The translations under genes were made by a program, and so were the position numbers. This document shows, piece by piece, positions 18,419 to 26,800 of a stretch of 64,000 bases of DNA. The notes beneath the pieces are model-generated. The model was not told the origin of the DNA and made no database searches. It saw only the letters and a list, made by a program, of their open reading frames with translations. Each line of letters begins with the position of its first letter. Within the stretch, counting starts at the first letter, position 1. This DNA is from Anaerolineales bacterium (GTDB taxonomy: Bacteria > Chloroflexota > Anaerolineae > Anaerolineales > Villigracilaceae): assembly GCA_030680795.1 (NCBI GenBank), contig JAUXUL010000025.1, positions 41,115 through 105,114 on the forward strand. The letters are read 5' to 3'.

Positions 18419-19385
18419 GGAGCCAGAAGGTGAGAGTCAAAAAGTAGGTGGTTAATCCAAAGACAGCGAGGGCGGTGACGGTTAGGAGAGTCCAGTTTGG
18501 TTTGCCACCGAGGGAGATATGATGAAGAAAGATAATTTGCAAAACAGCAAAAGGCAGGGTGAGGAAGGCGGGCCAGATAAGATTAAATGAAAAGCCAAGC
18601 AGTGGCGCGAGGGCAAACATCGAATAGGCAAAAGAGACGAGACTGTGATGAAATGGCACGGCGCGTTCCCAGGTCAGGCTGCGCAGGAGGGTGGCACGTT
18701 GATATTTTTGGTCAGCGGTGAATGTTGTGAAGTTGAGTATTAGGAAATATGCAAGAGCCAGAGCCGTGAGGGGAAAAACAAGGATAGTGAGCAAGCGATG
18801 ATTTTCACCAGCTTGAAGTAAAAACGCGATGGATGGAATCAGATAGGCGATGTGTGCGGCAAGTGCTAATTCGCCGAAGCCGCGATTGGCCAGGCGAATG
18901 GGAGGCATGGCATAAGCGAGGACGAGGATGATGGATAAAAGAAGAAAGAGGAAAGCGCCGCCCTGAGGCTCTCGAAGGGAAGGGAGAACGAGGGCTTGAT
19001 TGATATAAAGAAGATAGATGATGAAAACTGTGACGGTCAGCGCGGCGACTGAAATATAAAGCATGCTGTTGCGGAGAGTCTCTTTTTGCTGGGGAGTCTC
19101 ACCTTCCACCAGCGGTTCGTTGTGCGGACGAAAGACTTCAGCAAGCAAAGCCATGCACAATTGCGCGAGGAGCACACCCGCAAGTCCAAGCGCAAAAGCG
19201 ACAGGTTGAAACGGCTTACCCAGATAGGCAGGGATACTCGCGCCGAGAGTGTAAGTCAGAGCGGCGAGCAGCAGGTGGAGAGGACGGGAGAGTTTGAGCA
19301 ATTTACGATTTCCGATTTTGAAAGAATAATAGAAGAAATGTGAATGGCGATGGAAATGGAGCAAAAAGCATCCGAGGTTTTGCAA
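18414..19385 (-). CDS. UbiA-like prenyltransferase superfamily membrane protein with degenerate Asp motifs; true start probably downstream of the ORF start
   Basis: LLKLSRPLHLLLAALTYTLGA, AYAMPPIRLANRGFGELAL; polytopic; ORF 5' end overlaps a hairpin. Confidence 0.65.
   Translation of the reverse strand: MQNLGCFLLHFHRHSHFFYYSFKIGNRKLLKLSRPLHLLLAALTYTLGASIPAYLGKPFQPVAFALGLAGVLLAQLCMALLAEVFRPHNEPLVEGETPQQKETLRNSMLYISVAALTVTVFIIYLLYINQALVLPSLREPQGGAFLFLLLSIILVLAYAMPPIRLANRGFGELALAAHIAYLIPSIAFLLQAGENHRLLTILVFPLTALALAYFLILNFTTFTADQKYQRATLLRSLTWERAVPFHHSLVSFAYSMFALAPLLGFSFNLIWPAFLTLPFAVLQIIFLHHISLGGKPNWTLLTVTALAVFGLTTYFLTLTFWLR
19233..19320. repeat. 88-bp segment (5' part of UbiA-like gene) duplicated at 20147-20234
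   Basis: Ungapped hand alignment, about 11 mismatches in 88. Confidence 0.88.
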
Positions 19386-19404
19386 GGTCTCGGATGCTTT
19401 TTGC
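19361..19404. terminator. Bidirectional hairpin terminator between the UbiA-like gene and DUF5615
   Basis: gcaaaaagcatccgag - loop - ctcggatgctttttgc, 16-bp perfect stem. Confidence 0.75.
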
Positions 19405-19411
19405 GATGGTT

Positions 19412-19790
19412 TTACCCGCTTTCACGAATTCGTATCCGATTTCTTTCCACGGTTACGATCGCGCCATCCGAAAGCGCCTCGCCATATCGTTTCAACGCTT
19501 CAAGGCAAAATGCGCCTTGTTCTTTGGCAGGCAAATTTACGAGTCGCATGATGCCTGAATGTGGCAAGTCAAACACAATTGCCAACTCGCCAAAATCTTT
19601 ATCAAGGGTGACCAAAACCCTGCCTTCGCGTTCTGCATAGTTAAGGATTTCTTCATCGCCTGGGTCTTTTTCCCAATCCCCAGTCCATATCACGTCATGA
19701 CCCGCACAGATACAAGGTCATTCTTCGCACCGCCCCACACCTGCCCTGGCGGGCGGTGCCAGGGAACGCATGTGTCCAGCAATACTTTCG
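19412..19790 (-). pseudogene. DUF5615 PIN-like toxin gene interrupted by a 27-nt palindromic insert and a frameshift
   Basis: KVLLDTCV [PWHRPPGQV] WGGAKNDLVS in one frame, then AGHDVIWTGDWEKDPGDEEILNYAEREGRVLVTLDKDFGELAIVFDLPHSGIMRLVNL in another. Confidence 0.72.
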
Positions 19791-20039
19791 TATTGCGCCG
19801 GCAACGATGAATTCAATCCGTTCATGGCTGACCAGGCGATTGGCATAAATAAGGCAGGCTTGAATATCCTCCGCTTCAAGCCAGGAGTATCCCTGCAAAA
19901 TGACATCCGCAGAATCGCCTGCGGCAAGCATTCCCAAAATATGTTCAACGGCAAGCCGCCTTCCGCGAATAATTGGCTTACCGCCAAAAATTGAAGGGTT
20001 GACGACAATTCGAGAGAGAAGTTTATCTTCGTTTGTCAT
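19695..20039 (-). CDS. DUF433 antitoxin-like protein
   Basis: LLSRIVVNPSIFGGKPIIRGRRLAVEHILGMLAAGDSADVILQGYSWLEAEDIQACLIYA; C-terminus runs into the toxin region. Confidence 0.88.
   Translation of the reverse strand: MTNEDKLLSRIVVNPSIFGGKPIIRGRRLAVEHILGMLAAGDSADVILQGYSWLEAEDIQACLIYANRLVSHERIEFIVAGAIRKYCWTHAFPGTARQGRCGAVRRMTLYLCGS
19738..19764. repeat. 27-nt insert with palindrome ccctggc-accgccc-gccaggg in DUF5615 gene
   Basis: Separates the TCV and WGGA codons expected to be adjacent. Confidence 0.65.
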
Positions 20040-20146
20040 GGTTATTTCTCCAAATGTTCAAAGCGATTACAAAATATTATAGCGCAATTTGAGGATGCTA
20101 TATATTACTTATGTTCACCGGGGCCCACACAAAGGTTGCCATAAAA

Positions 20147-20234
20147 AATGCCCGCACCGAGGGTGTAAGTCAGCGCGGCGAGCAGCAGGTGGAGGGGGCG
20201 GGAAAGTTTAAGCAATTTATGATTTCCGATTTTG
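20147..20234. repeat. Relic copy of 5' end of the UbiA-like gene
   Basis: Minus strand reads KIGNHKLLKLSRPLHLLLAALTYTLGAG, versus KIGNRKLLKLSRPLHLLLAALTYTLGAS in the gene. Confidence 0.88.
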
Positions 20235-20403
20235 GATTTACAATCAATGTTTGAAGAAAGAAGGGAGATGTATTAATTTCCTGATAACTCTGCTATTCGA
20301 GTAGCCTGAGCGTTCTTCGCGAAGATTGTACTGAGATCATCAAGGTTATTTTTTAGAGATTTATCCGATTTTATTTTCGAACTACATAAATCGCAGAGGA
20401 AAG

Positions 20404-21339
20404 TCAAGGATAATTAATTTGATTCTCCAATTTACCCGCGCGAGAATTTGGGTTGTCAAAAACAAACTTAATCGCAGCACTGTAACCATTGGGGAAACGT
20501 TGAGTTGCAATAACTTTCAATAATTCTTCGTCAACCCCCGGTTTTTTTTGACTCATCCACAAAGGTATCCATGTCAAACTTCTAGCTACCACAGTTGACA
20601 TACTTGTATTCGTTACTGCAACAGATTGGATTCCATTATAAATAATAAGATCGCCTTCATCAATACTAGTCCCCATTCCAAGAGTCGATTCTTCACTAAA
20701 AAACGATATATTCTCCATTTTGTTTGCATAAACAAAAGCTACAATAAATTTATCTATTCCCTTTACTCCTTCTGGCGTCGGCCCGGCCCACATCGGATAA
20801 ATCACCATCTTTTCCAGTTCGTATCCAGCAACGGCTAAATCATTTACCTTTATAGTAATCTGGACAGCATCCCACAAACCACCATTTTGAGCATCTGCCC
20901 ACATCTGCATAAAAGTTTCAAAATCGACTTTTTCAGACGGTCCAGTACCATTTAAACCACCATTTTTTAACCAGACTTTGTAAAACACTCTTGCTGTAAA
21001 TTCAGTCAAAGCGTCTTCTGAATTCTTACCAGCAAAGTTATTCCATCCATTGTGAATTTGAATTTCTGTAATTGATGATGAGGATAATGATTTATCCGTA
21101 ACTAACTCTGTTGTAATTTTCACACCATACAGCTCACTCGTAATTGTTTCTGTGTAGACCGGATTTAGATCTCTTTTAGCCGGCACCGGTGTAGATGTAA
21201 GAGTAAGAGTTGGGGTTACAGTTGGGATTAAAGTTAGCGTCGAGGTTGGCAATGGCGTGAGTGTTACCGTTGAAACGCCTGATTGTATTGGCGCGCAAGC
21301 AGTCATAATACAAATCACAAGTACAAGAAGCTTTTTCAT
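20404..21339 (-). CDS. Putative lipoprotein of unknown function
   Basis: N-terminal signal with MTAC lipobox, Thr/Pro-rich linker TLTPLPTSTLTLIPTVTPTLTLTSTPVP. Confidence 0.7.
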   Translation of the reverse strand: MKKLLVLVICIMTACAPIQSGVSTVTLTPLPTSTLTLIPTVTPTLTLTSTPVPAKRDLNPVYTETITSELYGVKITTELVTDKSLSSSSITEIQIHNGWNNFAGKNSEDALTEFTARVFYKVWLKNGGLNGTGPSEKVDFETFMQMWADAQNGGLWDAVQITIKVNDLAVAGYELEKMVIYPMWAGPTPEGVKGIDKFIVAFVYANKMENISFFSEESTLGMGTSIDEGDLIIYNGIQSVAVTNTSMSTVVARSLTWIPLWMSQKKPGVDEELLKVIATQRFPNGYSAAIKFVFDNPNSRAGKLENQINYP

Positions 21340-22445
21340 AAATCCTCCAGATATTCTTCCAATCTCTCCACAGCCTGTGGAAGATTCTTCCTTCCCAACC
21401 CCAATCGAAAATGATTTCTCGAATCATCATACATCGTTCCAGGTAAAAGCAACACTCCCGCCTTCCTGACAAGGCCATCACAGAAGTCTTCGATGTCACC
21501 TTTCAGTAGTTTTGGGAATCCCATTGAACCAGCCTGCGGACGCACCCAATGGAACAAGTCTGCGTGGCGGGAGAAGAGTTCGTCTATCACGTTCAGGTTA
21601 TGTTTGATAATGCCGAGATTGCAGTCAACCAACGCTTGGCGATTACGCATGGCGACTTCTGCAAGAAATTCACTTGGCGCAGAGTTGCAGATGGTGGTGT
21701 AGTCTTTGAGCGCGGCCATATTCTCGTAGACTTTTTTATTTTTCGTGGCAACCCAGCCAATGCGCAGGCCTGCAAGTCCGTATGTTTTGGATGTAACACC
21801 AAGCGAAACGGCATGTTCGCCATAGTCACACGCGGCGGGCAGGCGCGCCGCAGGGTCGTATTCAGATTCGCGGTAGACCTCATCGGAGAAGAGCAGCAGT
21901 TTATTCTCTTGCGCAAATTTATTCAGTTCGTCAAAATCCGCGCGGGACATGAGGTGACCTGTCGGGTTGTGCGGCGTGTTGATGATGATTGCTTTCGTGG
22001 TTGTGCGCATGAGATGACGAAGTTCGTTCAGATCGAGCGCCCAGTCATTCTCTTCGCGCGCCAGCCACGGGCTGACCTGACAGCCGATCCCTTTTGCGAC
22101 TTCGCTCAGGGATTGATAGCTCGGTGCATGCACGATGACATGGTCATTTTCTTTCAAGATGGCATGCATGAAAAGATAGATCGCCTCGCCTGCGCCCGTA
22201 TGAACAAGGATATTCTCAGGCTGAATGGTAGTGTAAAGATTGCAGATCTCTTTTCGCAAAGCAGGACTTCCCTGTGATTCGGTGTAACCGAGCCAGACGT
22301 TTTGGAGTTTCTCCGCCGCGCCTTCTTCAAACGCGAGCAAATCCGCAATGGACATGGCTTCACAATCCGAAGAGCAAAGCAGGAATTCGGCGTTGAATTC
22401 ATATTTGGCAAAGTAGCGTTCGAGTTTGAAGGGAGGAAGATTCAT
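21336..22445 (-). CDS. PLP-dependent aminotransferase class I/II
   Basis: HTGAGEAIYLFMHAIL, NTPHNPTGHLM, SDEVYRE, TSKTYGLAGLRIGW; start set at MNLPPFKLERYF because the longer ORF runs into a repeat. Confidence 0.93.
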   Translation of the reverse strand: MNLPPFKLERYFAKYEFNAEFLLCSSDCEAMSIADLLAFEEGAAEKLQNVWLGYTESQGSPALRKEICNLYTTIQPENILVHTGAGEAIYLFMHAILKENDHVIVHAPSYQSLSEVAKGIGCQVSPWLAREENDWALDLNELRHLMRTTTKAIIINTPHNPTGHLMSRADFDELNKFAQENKLLLFSDEVYRESEYDPAARLPAACDYGEHAVSLGVTSKTYGLAGLRIGWVATKNKKVYENMAALKDYTTICNSAPSEFLAEVAMRNRQALVDCNLGIIKHNLNVIDELFSRHADLFHWVRPQAGSMGFPKLLKGDIEDFCDGLVRKAGVLLLPGTMYDDSRNHFRLGLGRKNLPQAVERLEEYLEDL

Positions 22446-22454
22446 GGAATACCT

Positions 22455-22560
22455 ATTAAACACGAAGGACACAAAGACCACCAAGGTTTGTTGATTTGCT
22501 CAACAAGAGAACTCTTTTTGGATTTTCCTTTGTGTACGTCGCGTCCTTTATGTTTAATTC
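22455..22560. repeat. Interspersed AAACACGAAGGACACAAAG.../...CCTTTGTGT...TTTATGTTT repeat
   Basis: Inverted-repeat-like; related sequence at 35459-35519. Confidence 0.6.
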
Positions 22561-23027
22561 TTTAAAGCCTTTTTCAAATCACGGTAATGGATCTGGTTGT
22601 GCAGATACAGCATCTTCACCATTTCACGAATGGTGGTCACTTCAAGATATGGATGGCGGCCTTTGATCTCAAGGTCTTCCTCGTTCAGACCGGCGACCCA
22701 CGTCACAGAATTGGCGCGCACTTCCTTGTATTGCTCAAGCAATTCGGCTGGCGTGAGATCTTTCGTCTTTTCCTGCTGTGATTCGTTGTAACGGTCAATT
22801 GAAAAATCTTCCTTCGCGCCTTTACCACCCAACCGAATGGATTCAAATAATTTTACAAGTCCACGCTCGGAGGTAACGAAATGTGAAAGCACATTGCGAA
22901 TGCTCCAGATTGTGCCTTCGGTGTAGACTTCGGCTTTCCATTGCTCTTCTGTCAGGTTGGAAAATATTCCAACAAATTTTTCACCTTCAGATTTTAGTTT
23001 TTCGGCAAGTTCGGTTGTGACGGACAT
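22554..23027 (-). CDS. DinB-like domain protein
   Basis: WSIRNVLSHFVTSERGLVKLFESI, LHNQIHYRDLKKAL. Confidence 0.85.
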   Translation of the reverse strand: MSVTTELAEKLKSEGEKFVGIFSNLTEEQWKAEVYTEGTIWSIRNVLSHFVTSERGLVKLFESIRLGGKGAKEDFSIDRYNESQQEKTKDLTPAELLEQYKEVRANSVTWVAGLNEEDLEIKGRHPYLEVTTIREMVKMLYLHNQIHYRDLKKALKN

Positions 23028-23060
23028 GGGTGACTCCTATAAAATGTTGGTGTCGATAAA

Positions 23061-23112
23061 CAGGTGGTTTCGATACACCCTCGAAAACCACTCGGGCTAC
23101 TCAAGCACCGGC
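23061..23112. repeat. GGTGGTTTCGATACA...CTCGGGCTACTC repeat
   Basis: Same family as 12317, 23765, 59903. Confidence 0.6.
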
Positions 23113-23123
23113 TAAATATCAAA

Positions 23124-24800
23124 CTAGGGTTCAGGAAAATTTACGTAATTTATCGAGCGTTTTCCCGTTGTCGGATAATAATAATTCCTCATCTCAGAAA
23201 TTTTCTCGATCAATCTTTCGCTGTCTTCAAAATCCGTCCGCACGTAATAGGAATGCGTGTCATACGGGCTGTCGCCAAAGACCGCCGCAAGTACATATCC
23301 ATGCGCTTCGGCATAATCCTTCATAGTGATCGTCATGCTAAACCAGCGCTGCGCGAGGTTGGCTTCGGTCAACTTTGGCGGGACAAGCGGCGAGTAATAA
23401 TCATGGAACATTATGATCTGTGGTTTGTATTGATCAAGATATTCCGCAGTCAAACCACCGTTGTGCGCGATCCATTGATCATTTAAGCCCCAGGTGTCAA
23501 TCGCATCCCAGCCCGAATAATATGGAAGCAAGCCTGCCTCGGTCGTCGCGATCAGATAGCCTTTGCCGCGATACTCCGCCAACATCTTCGCCATCTCCAA
23601 GCGACCATCGCGTTCGTAAGGACGGTCACAGGCTTGCTGGAAGGAAGTGAGAAAACAATTCTGGAACCACGAATAATAAACGAGACTGGCCGACAAACCG
23701 ATCAACGCGACGAAGTACACGCTTCTTTGCCGCCCTGATAGTTGGTTCAGCCACGAAAAAGTTTTGTCTCGATACGGACTGGAAGAATCACTCAGCCCTA
23801 CTCGACCACCACCATGCAAAAGCTGAATCCATGACATGAGCGCAATTGGCACGATTGCGTATTGAAAGCGCGCGCCGTAATTCATCTCATCCGAGATCAA
23901 CACGAATGCGGATGCAAAGCCCAGAATGGGAATCAGATATGCCAGCGCCTGCCTGGTCATCTCACGCGAGCGGAAAGCGACGATGAACGCAAATGCCATC
24001 GGCAGACTCAATCGTAATGTGTTCAGCAGGGATTGATTAAACGAGTCCCAGTGCAGGCCGCTATCCCCTTTTTTATAATATGGATTCGGCAATGGATAAC
24101 CGAAGTAATCCCATCTCCATAAAAAGTACGCGCCGCCTAACAATAGAAAGACCGCGCTAAATATCGTAATTATCGAAATGGAATTCTTTAGTCCGCGCAT
24201 AACGACGATGGAGAATAACATTAACGAAGCGAGGATGACGCCTTCTGGGCGAATGAGCCCAGTGACGAGTCCGCTCAGGGCGAAGGCGAGAATCAGCCAA
24301 AAGCGTGGATTCTCTTTTTTAATCAGAAGCAGGCCCAAGGTCCAGGTGGATGCGGCGGCGAGGGCAAAGAAAGGCGTCCCGAAGTAAGCGGACACATAAG
24401 AGAGTCCAGTGCCTACGGCGAGGTAAAGTCCGCTTAAGAATGAAAGGGGAATGTTTGCGTTAGTGATGCGGCGATTCGTCCAATAAACAACCAGCACGGT
24501 AAGGAGGTGAGAAGCAAAACCGACGCCGCGAACGGATTGCCCAACCGTAAGTCCAAGTTTGATGAACCCGGCGGAAGTGACCATAAAAAGGAAATCGGTT
24601 GCGCCATCCACAGGCTGGCCGCCGATGTTCCAAACAATGCCGTAGCCACCAGCGAGGTGCTGGGCATAACGCATGAGCATGGCCGCATCTTCGAAGGGTG
24701 GGATGGAAAAATTAACATATCTGGCCGCGTAGTAAAGCGTGGAGGCAGTGAGGAGGATGCTGAGCAGGATATCGAGGAGGAGAGTTTTTTTGGAAGTCAT
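23124..24800 (-). CDS. Polytopic membrane protein, glycosyltransferase (GT-C)-like
   Basis: Multiple TM segments, early acidic FEDAAMLMRYAQHL, GLIRPEGVIL. Confidence 0.7.
   Translation of the reverse strand: MTSKKTLLLDILLSILLTASTLYYAARYVNFSIPPFEDAAMLMRYAQHLAGGYGIVWNIGGQPVDGATDFLFMVTSAGFIKLGLTVGQSVRGVGFASHLLTVLVVYWTNRRITNANIPLSFLSGLYLAVGTGLSYVSAYFGTPFFALAAASTWTLGLLLIKKENPRFWLILAFALSGLVTGLIRPEGVILASLMLFSIVVMRGLKNSISIITIFSAVFLLLGGAYFLWRWDYFGYPLPNPYYKKGDSGLHWDSFNQSLLNTLRLSLPMAFAFIVAFRSREMTRQALAYLIPILGFASAFVLISDEMNYGARFQYAIVPIALMSWIQLLHGGGRVGLSDSSSPYRDKTFSWLNQLSGRQRSVYFVALIGLSASLVYYSWFQNCFLTSFQQACDRPYERDGRLEMAKMLAEYRGKGYLIATTEAGLLPYYSGWDAIDTWGLNDQWIAHNGGLTAEYLDQYKPQIIMFHDYYSPLVPPKLTEANLAQRWFSMTITMKDYAEAHGYVLAAVFGDSPYDTHSYYVRTDFEDSERLIEKISEMRNYYYPTTGKRSINYVNFPEP
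23765..23812. repeat. GGTGGTCGAGTAG...TATCGAGAC repeat inside the glycosyltransferase gene
   Basis: Encodes HGGGRVGLSDSSSPYRDK in-frame. Confidence 0.75.
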
Positions 24801-24816
24801 GAAGAATACAGAGGTT

Positions 24817-25548
24817 TTATATCAAAGAATACCCACCATCTACAACAATGGTTTGCCCAGTAATATACTCGTTTTTGATAAGAAATTCGAGAGTGGATGT
24901 GATCTCTTCCAAAGCAGCGGCGCGTTTTAGAGGCAGTTTTTGCACAAGTTTATCCCACTGCTCGGGTGTGACCAAAGCCGAAGGAAGTACCAGTCCCGGC
25001 GCAATGGCATTGACGCGAATCTCAGGTGCGAGGGCGCGGGCGAGTAATTTGGTCAGTGATTCCAAACCTGCCTTACTGATAGTGTAGGATGGGTAGCGGC
25101 TCCAGGTTTTTTGTGCGCCAATGTCGGTGATGTTGACGATCAGCCCGCCATTTGTCATTCGCCTGGCGGCTTCTTGCGCGAGCAGAAACGGGGCGCGTAG
25201 GTTGAGGTCAAGAGCGGAATCCCAATCCTGTATTTTTAGTTCACGCGGATTTCCAACGGACATGATGGCGGCGGAGTTGACGAGCAGGGGTAATTGGTAA
25301 TTGGTAAGTGAAAGATGTGAATCGAGATTGGAGAATAGAGATTGGATTTGGTCGGGTTGGGTTAAGTCTGCTTTAAAGAGATGAACTTTTACGCCGAGGG
25401 ATTCGATTTCATTTTTTGTTTGTTGCGCCTGTTCCTCAGCAGAGTGATAGTGCAAAAGCAGGTCATAGCCCATGCGCGCTAGGGACAAGGCGAACGCTTT
25501 ACCCAACCTGTGAACGCCCCCAGTGACGAGGGCCATGGATTGGGTCAT
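24817..25548 (-). CDS. Short-chain dehydrogenase/reductase
   Basis: ALVTGGVHRLGKAFA, NSAAIM, YPSYTISKAGLESLTKLLA. Confidence 0.93.
   Translation of the reverse strand: MTQSMALVTGGVHRLGKAFALSLARMGYDLLLHYHSAEEQAQQTKNEIESLGVKVHLFKADLTQPDQIQSLFSNLDSHLSLTNYQLPLLVNSAAIMSVGNPRELKIQDWDSALDLNLRAPFLLAQEAARRMTNGGLIVNITDIGAQKTWSRYPSYTISKAGLESLTKLLARALAPEIRVNAIAPGLVLPSALVTPEQWDKLVQKLPLKRAAALEEITSTLEFLIKNEYITGQTIVVDGGYSLI
25289..25348. repeat. Heptamer-type repeat inside the SDR gene
   Basis: taattgg taattgg taagtga aagatg...gagattggagaatagagattgg; encodes SLFSNLDSHLSLTNYQLPLL. Confidence 0.7.
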
Positions 25549-25608
25549 GCGAAGATTGTAAATGGACAGACGTCCGCGTGCCTGGATTTGTGCATGTTAA
25601 TTCTTATC

Positions 25609-26568
25609 TTATCCTTTAAAGAAATTCGTAATAAAGAACCAGATATTCGCGGGTCTCTCCGCCAAACGCCTCATAAAGTACGGATACCAATGCCTGCCAA
25701 AGGGGACGTAGACACGCACAGGGTAACCTTCCTTGGCCAACTTCTCCTGCAAATCACGGCGAATGCCGTAGAGCATTTGGAATTCCAAACCATCTTTTGG
25801 CAAGCCTGCTTTCTCAGCATAGGATTTTGCAAAAGTGATGCGCTTTTCATCATGAGATGCAATTGCGGAAATAGGAGGTACGCGGCCATCTTTGGATAAT
25901 TTTGACTGAGCGGCAAGGGATGCGTCAATCAAGATTTTAGCAAGTAAATCGTAGTTTGCGTCCACATCCACTTTTTTGGGAAAGGCTTTATCAGGCGGCT
26001 CATTGTATGCGCCCTTCACCAAACGGATCGGCGTGGCATTCTGGGTCATGCGGCGTGTATCCGCTTCGGCGCGATACAAATAGGACTGCACAACCGCGCC
26101 GACATTTTCATATCCCTTTTCACGCATGGCGTAATACAAGTTGATGGTTATATCTGTGTAGGGCGTATCTTCAAGATCAATGCGGATGAAAGTCTTGTTC
26201 TTTTTTGCGCGGGCGAGGATGTGTTCAAGGTTTTGGGCACACAGGCTTTCATCAAGACCAAGGCCGATCTGCGTCAGCTTGATGGAGACATTGCTCCTTG
26301 CAGCAGAGTCGGCTCCCAGCGCGTCCAGAGTCGCGAAAATGTCATCTGTGGCTTGCTGGGCTTCTTCGAGGGTATTGGTATGTTCGCCCAGGTGGTCAAG
26401 GGTCGCATTGATCCCCTGGGCATTCAATGTGCGCACAACGCGCATGGCGTCTTCAAGTTTTGTGCCCGCAACAAAACGGGAGGCGGTGCGCCAGGCAAAT
26501 CCCAAACTTGTGACAAGTTTTTGCGCCCAGGCGGCTTTGGAAAGGTAGATGAAAAAGGAGCGTAGCAT
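25609..26568 (-). CDS. Proline dehydrogenase
   Basis: LDHLGEHT, RIDLEDTPYTDITINLY, RLVKGAYNEP, EFQMLYGIR. Confidence 0.95.
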   Translation of the reverse strand: MLRSFFIYLSKAAWAQKLVTSLGFAWRTASRFVAGTKLEDAMRVVRTLNAQGINATLDHLGEHTNTLEEAQQATDDIFATLDALGADSAARSNVSIKLTQIGLGLDESLCAQNLEHILARAKKNKTFIRIDLEDTPYTDITINLYYAMREKGYENVGAVVQSYLYRAEADTRRMTQNATPIRLVKGAYNEPPDKAFPKKVDVDANYDLLAKILIDASLAAQSKLSKDGRVPPISAIASHDEKRITFAKSYAEKAGLPKDGLEFQMLYGIRRDLQEKLAKEGYPVRVYVPFGRHWYPYFMRRLAERPANIWFFITNFFKG

Positions 26569-26590
26569 ATTCGTCCTAAAATATGAATAA

Positions 26591-26690
26591 TGTCGCTGCG
26601 AGGCGCTTTTGTTCTTAGCCGAAGCAGTCTCTAAACAACATGGGATTGCTTCGTCGGGAAGAGCAAATGCCCTCCTCGCAAAGGCATATT
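26591..26690. repeat. ~100-bp palindromic repeat of the GTCATTGCGAGG family
   Basis: gtcgctgcgaggcgc...gaagcagtc...gattgcttcgtcggg...cctcgcaaagg. Confidence 0.8.
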
Positions 26691-26800
26691 GAGAATTGTT
26701 TTATTCTAGCACAAGCCATCTAATTCGGTGTGTTATACTTTTTACGTGATTTTTGCCTGCACTGGGCCGCAGTCACACATGTCATTATTTTGGAGGCAGT

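Noticed and set aside
21549-22277. 242-aa plus-strand ORF opposite the aminotransferase
   Set aside because: Antisense to a clear class I/II aminotransferase with intact motifs; no independent protein signature.
22446-22484. N-terminal extension MVVFVSFVFNRYS of the aminotransferase ORF
   Set aside because: It overlaps an interspersed repeat; the likely start is MNLPPFKLERYF at 22445.
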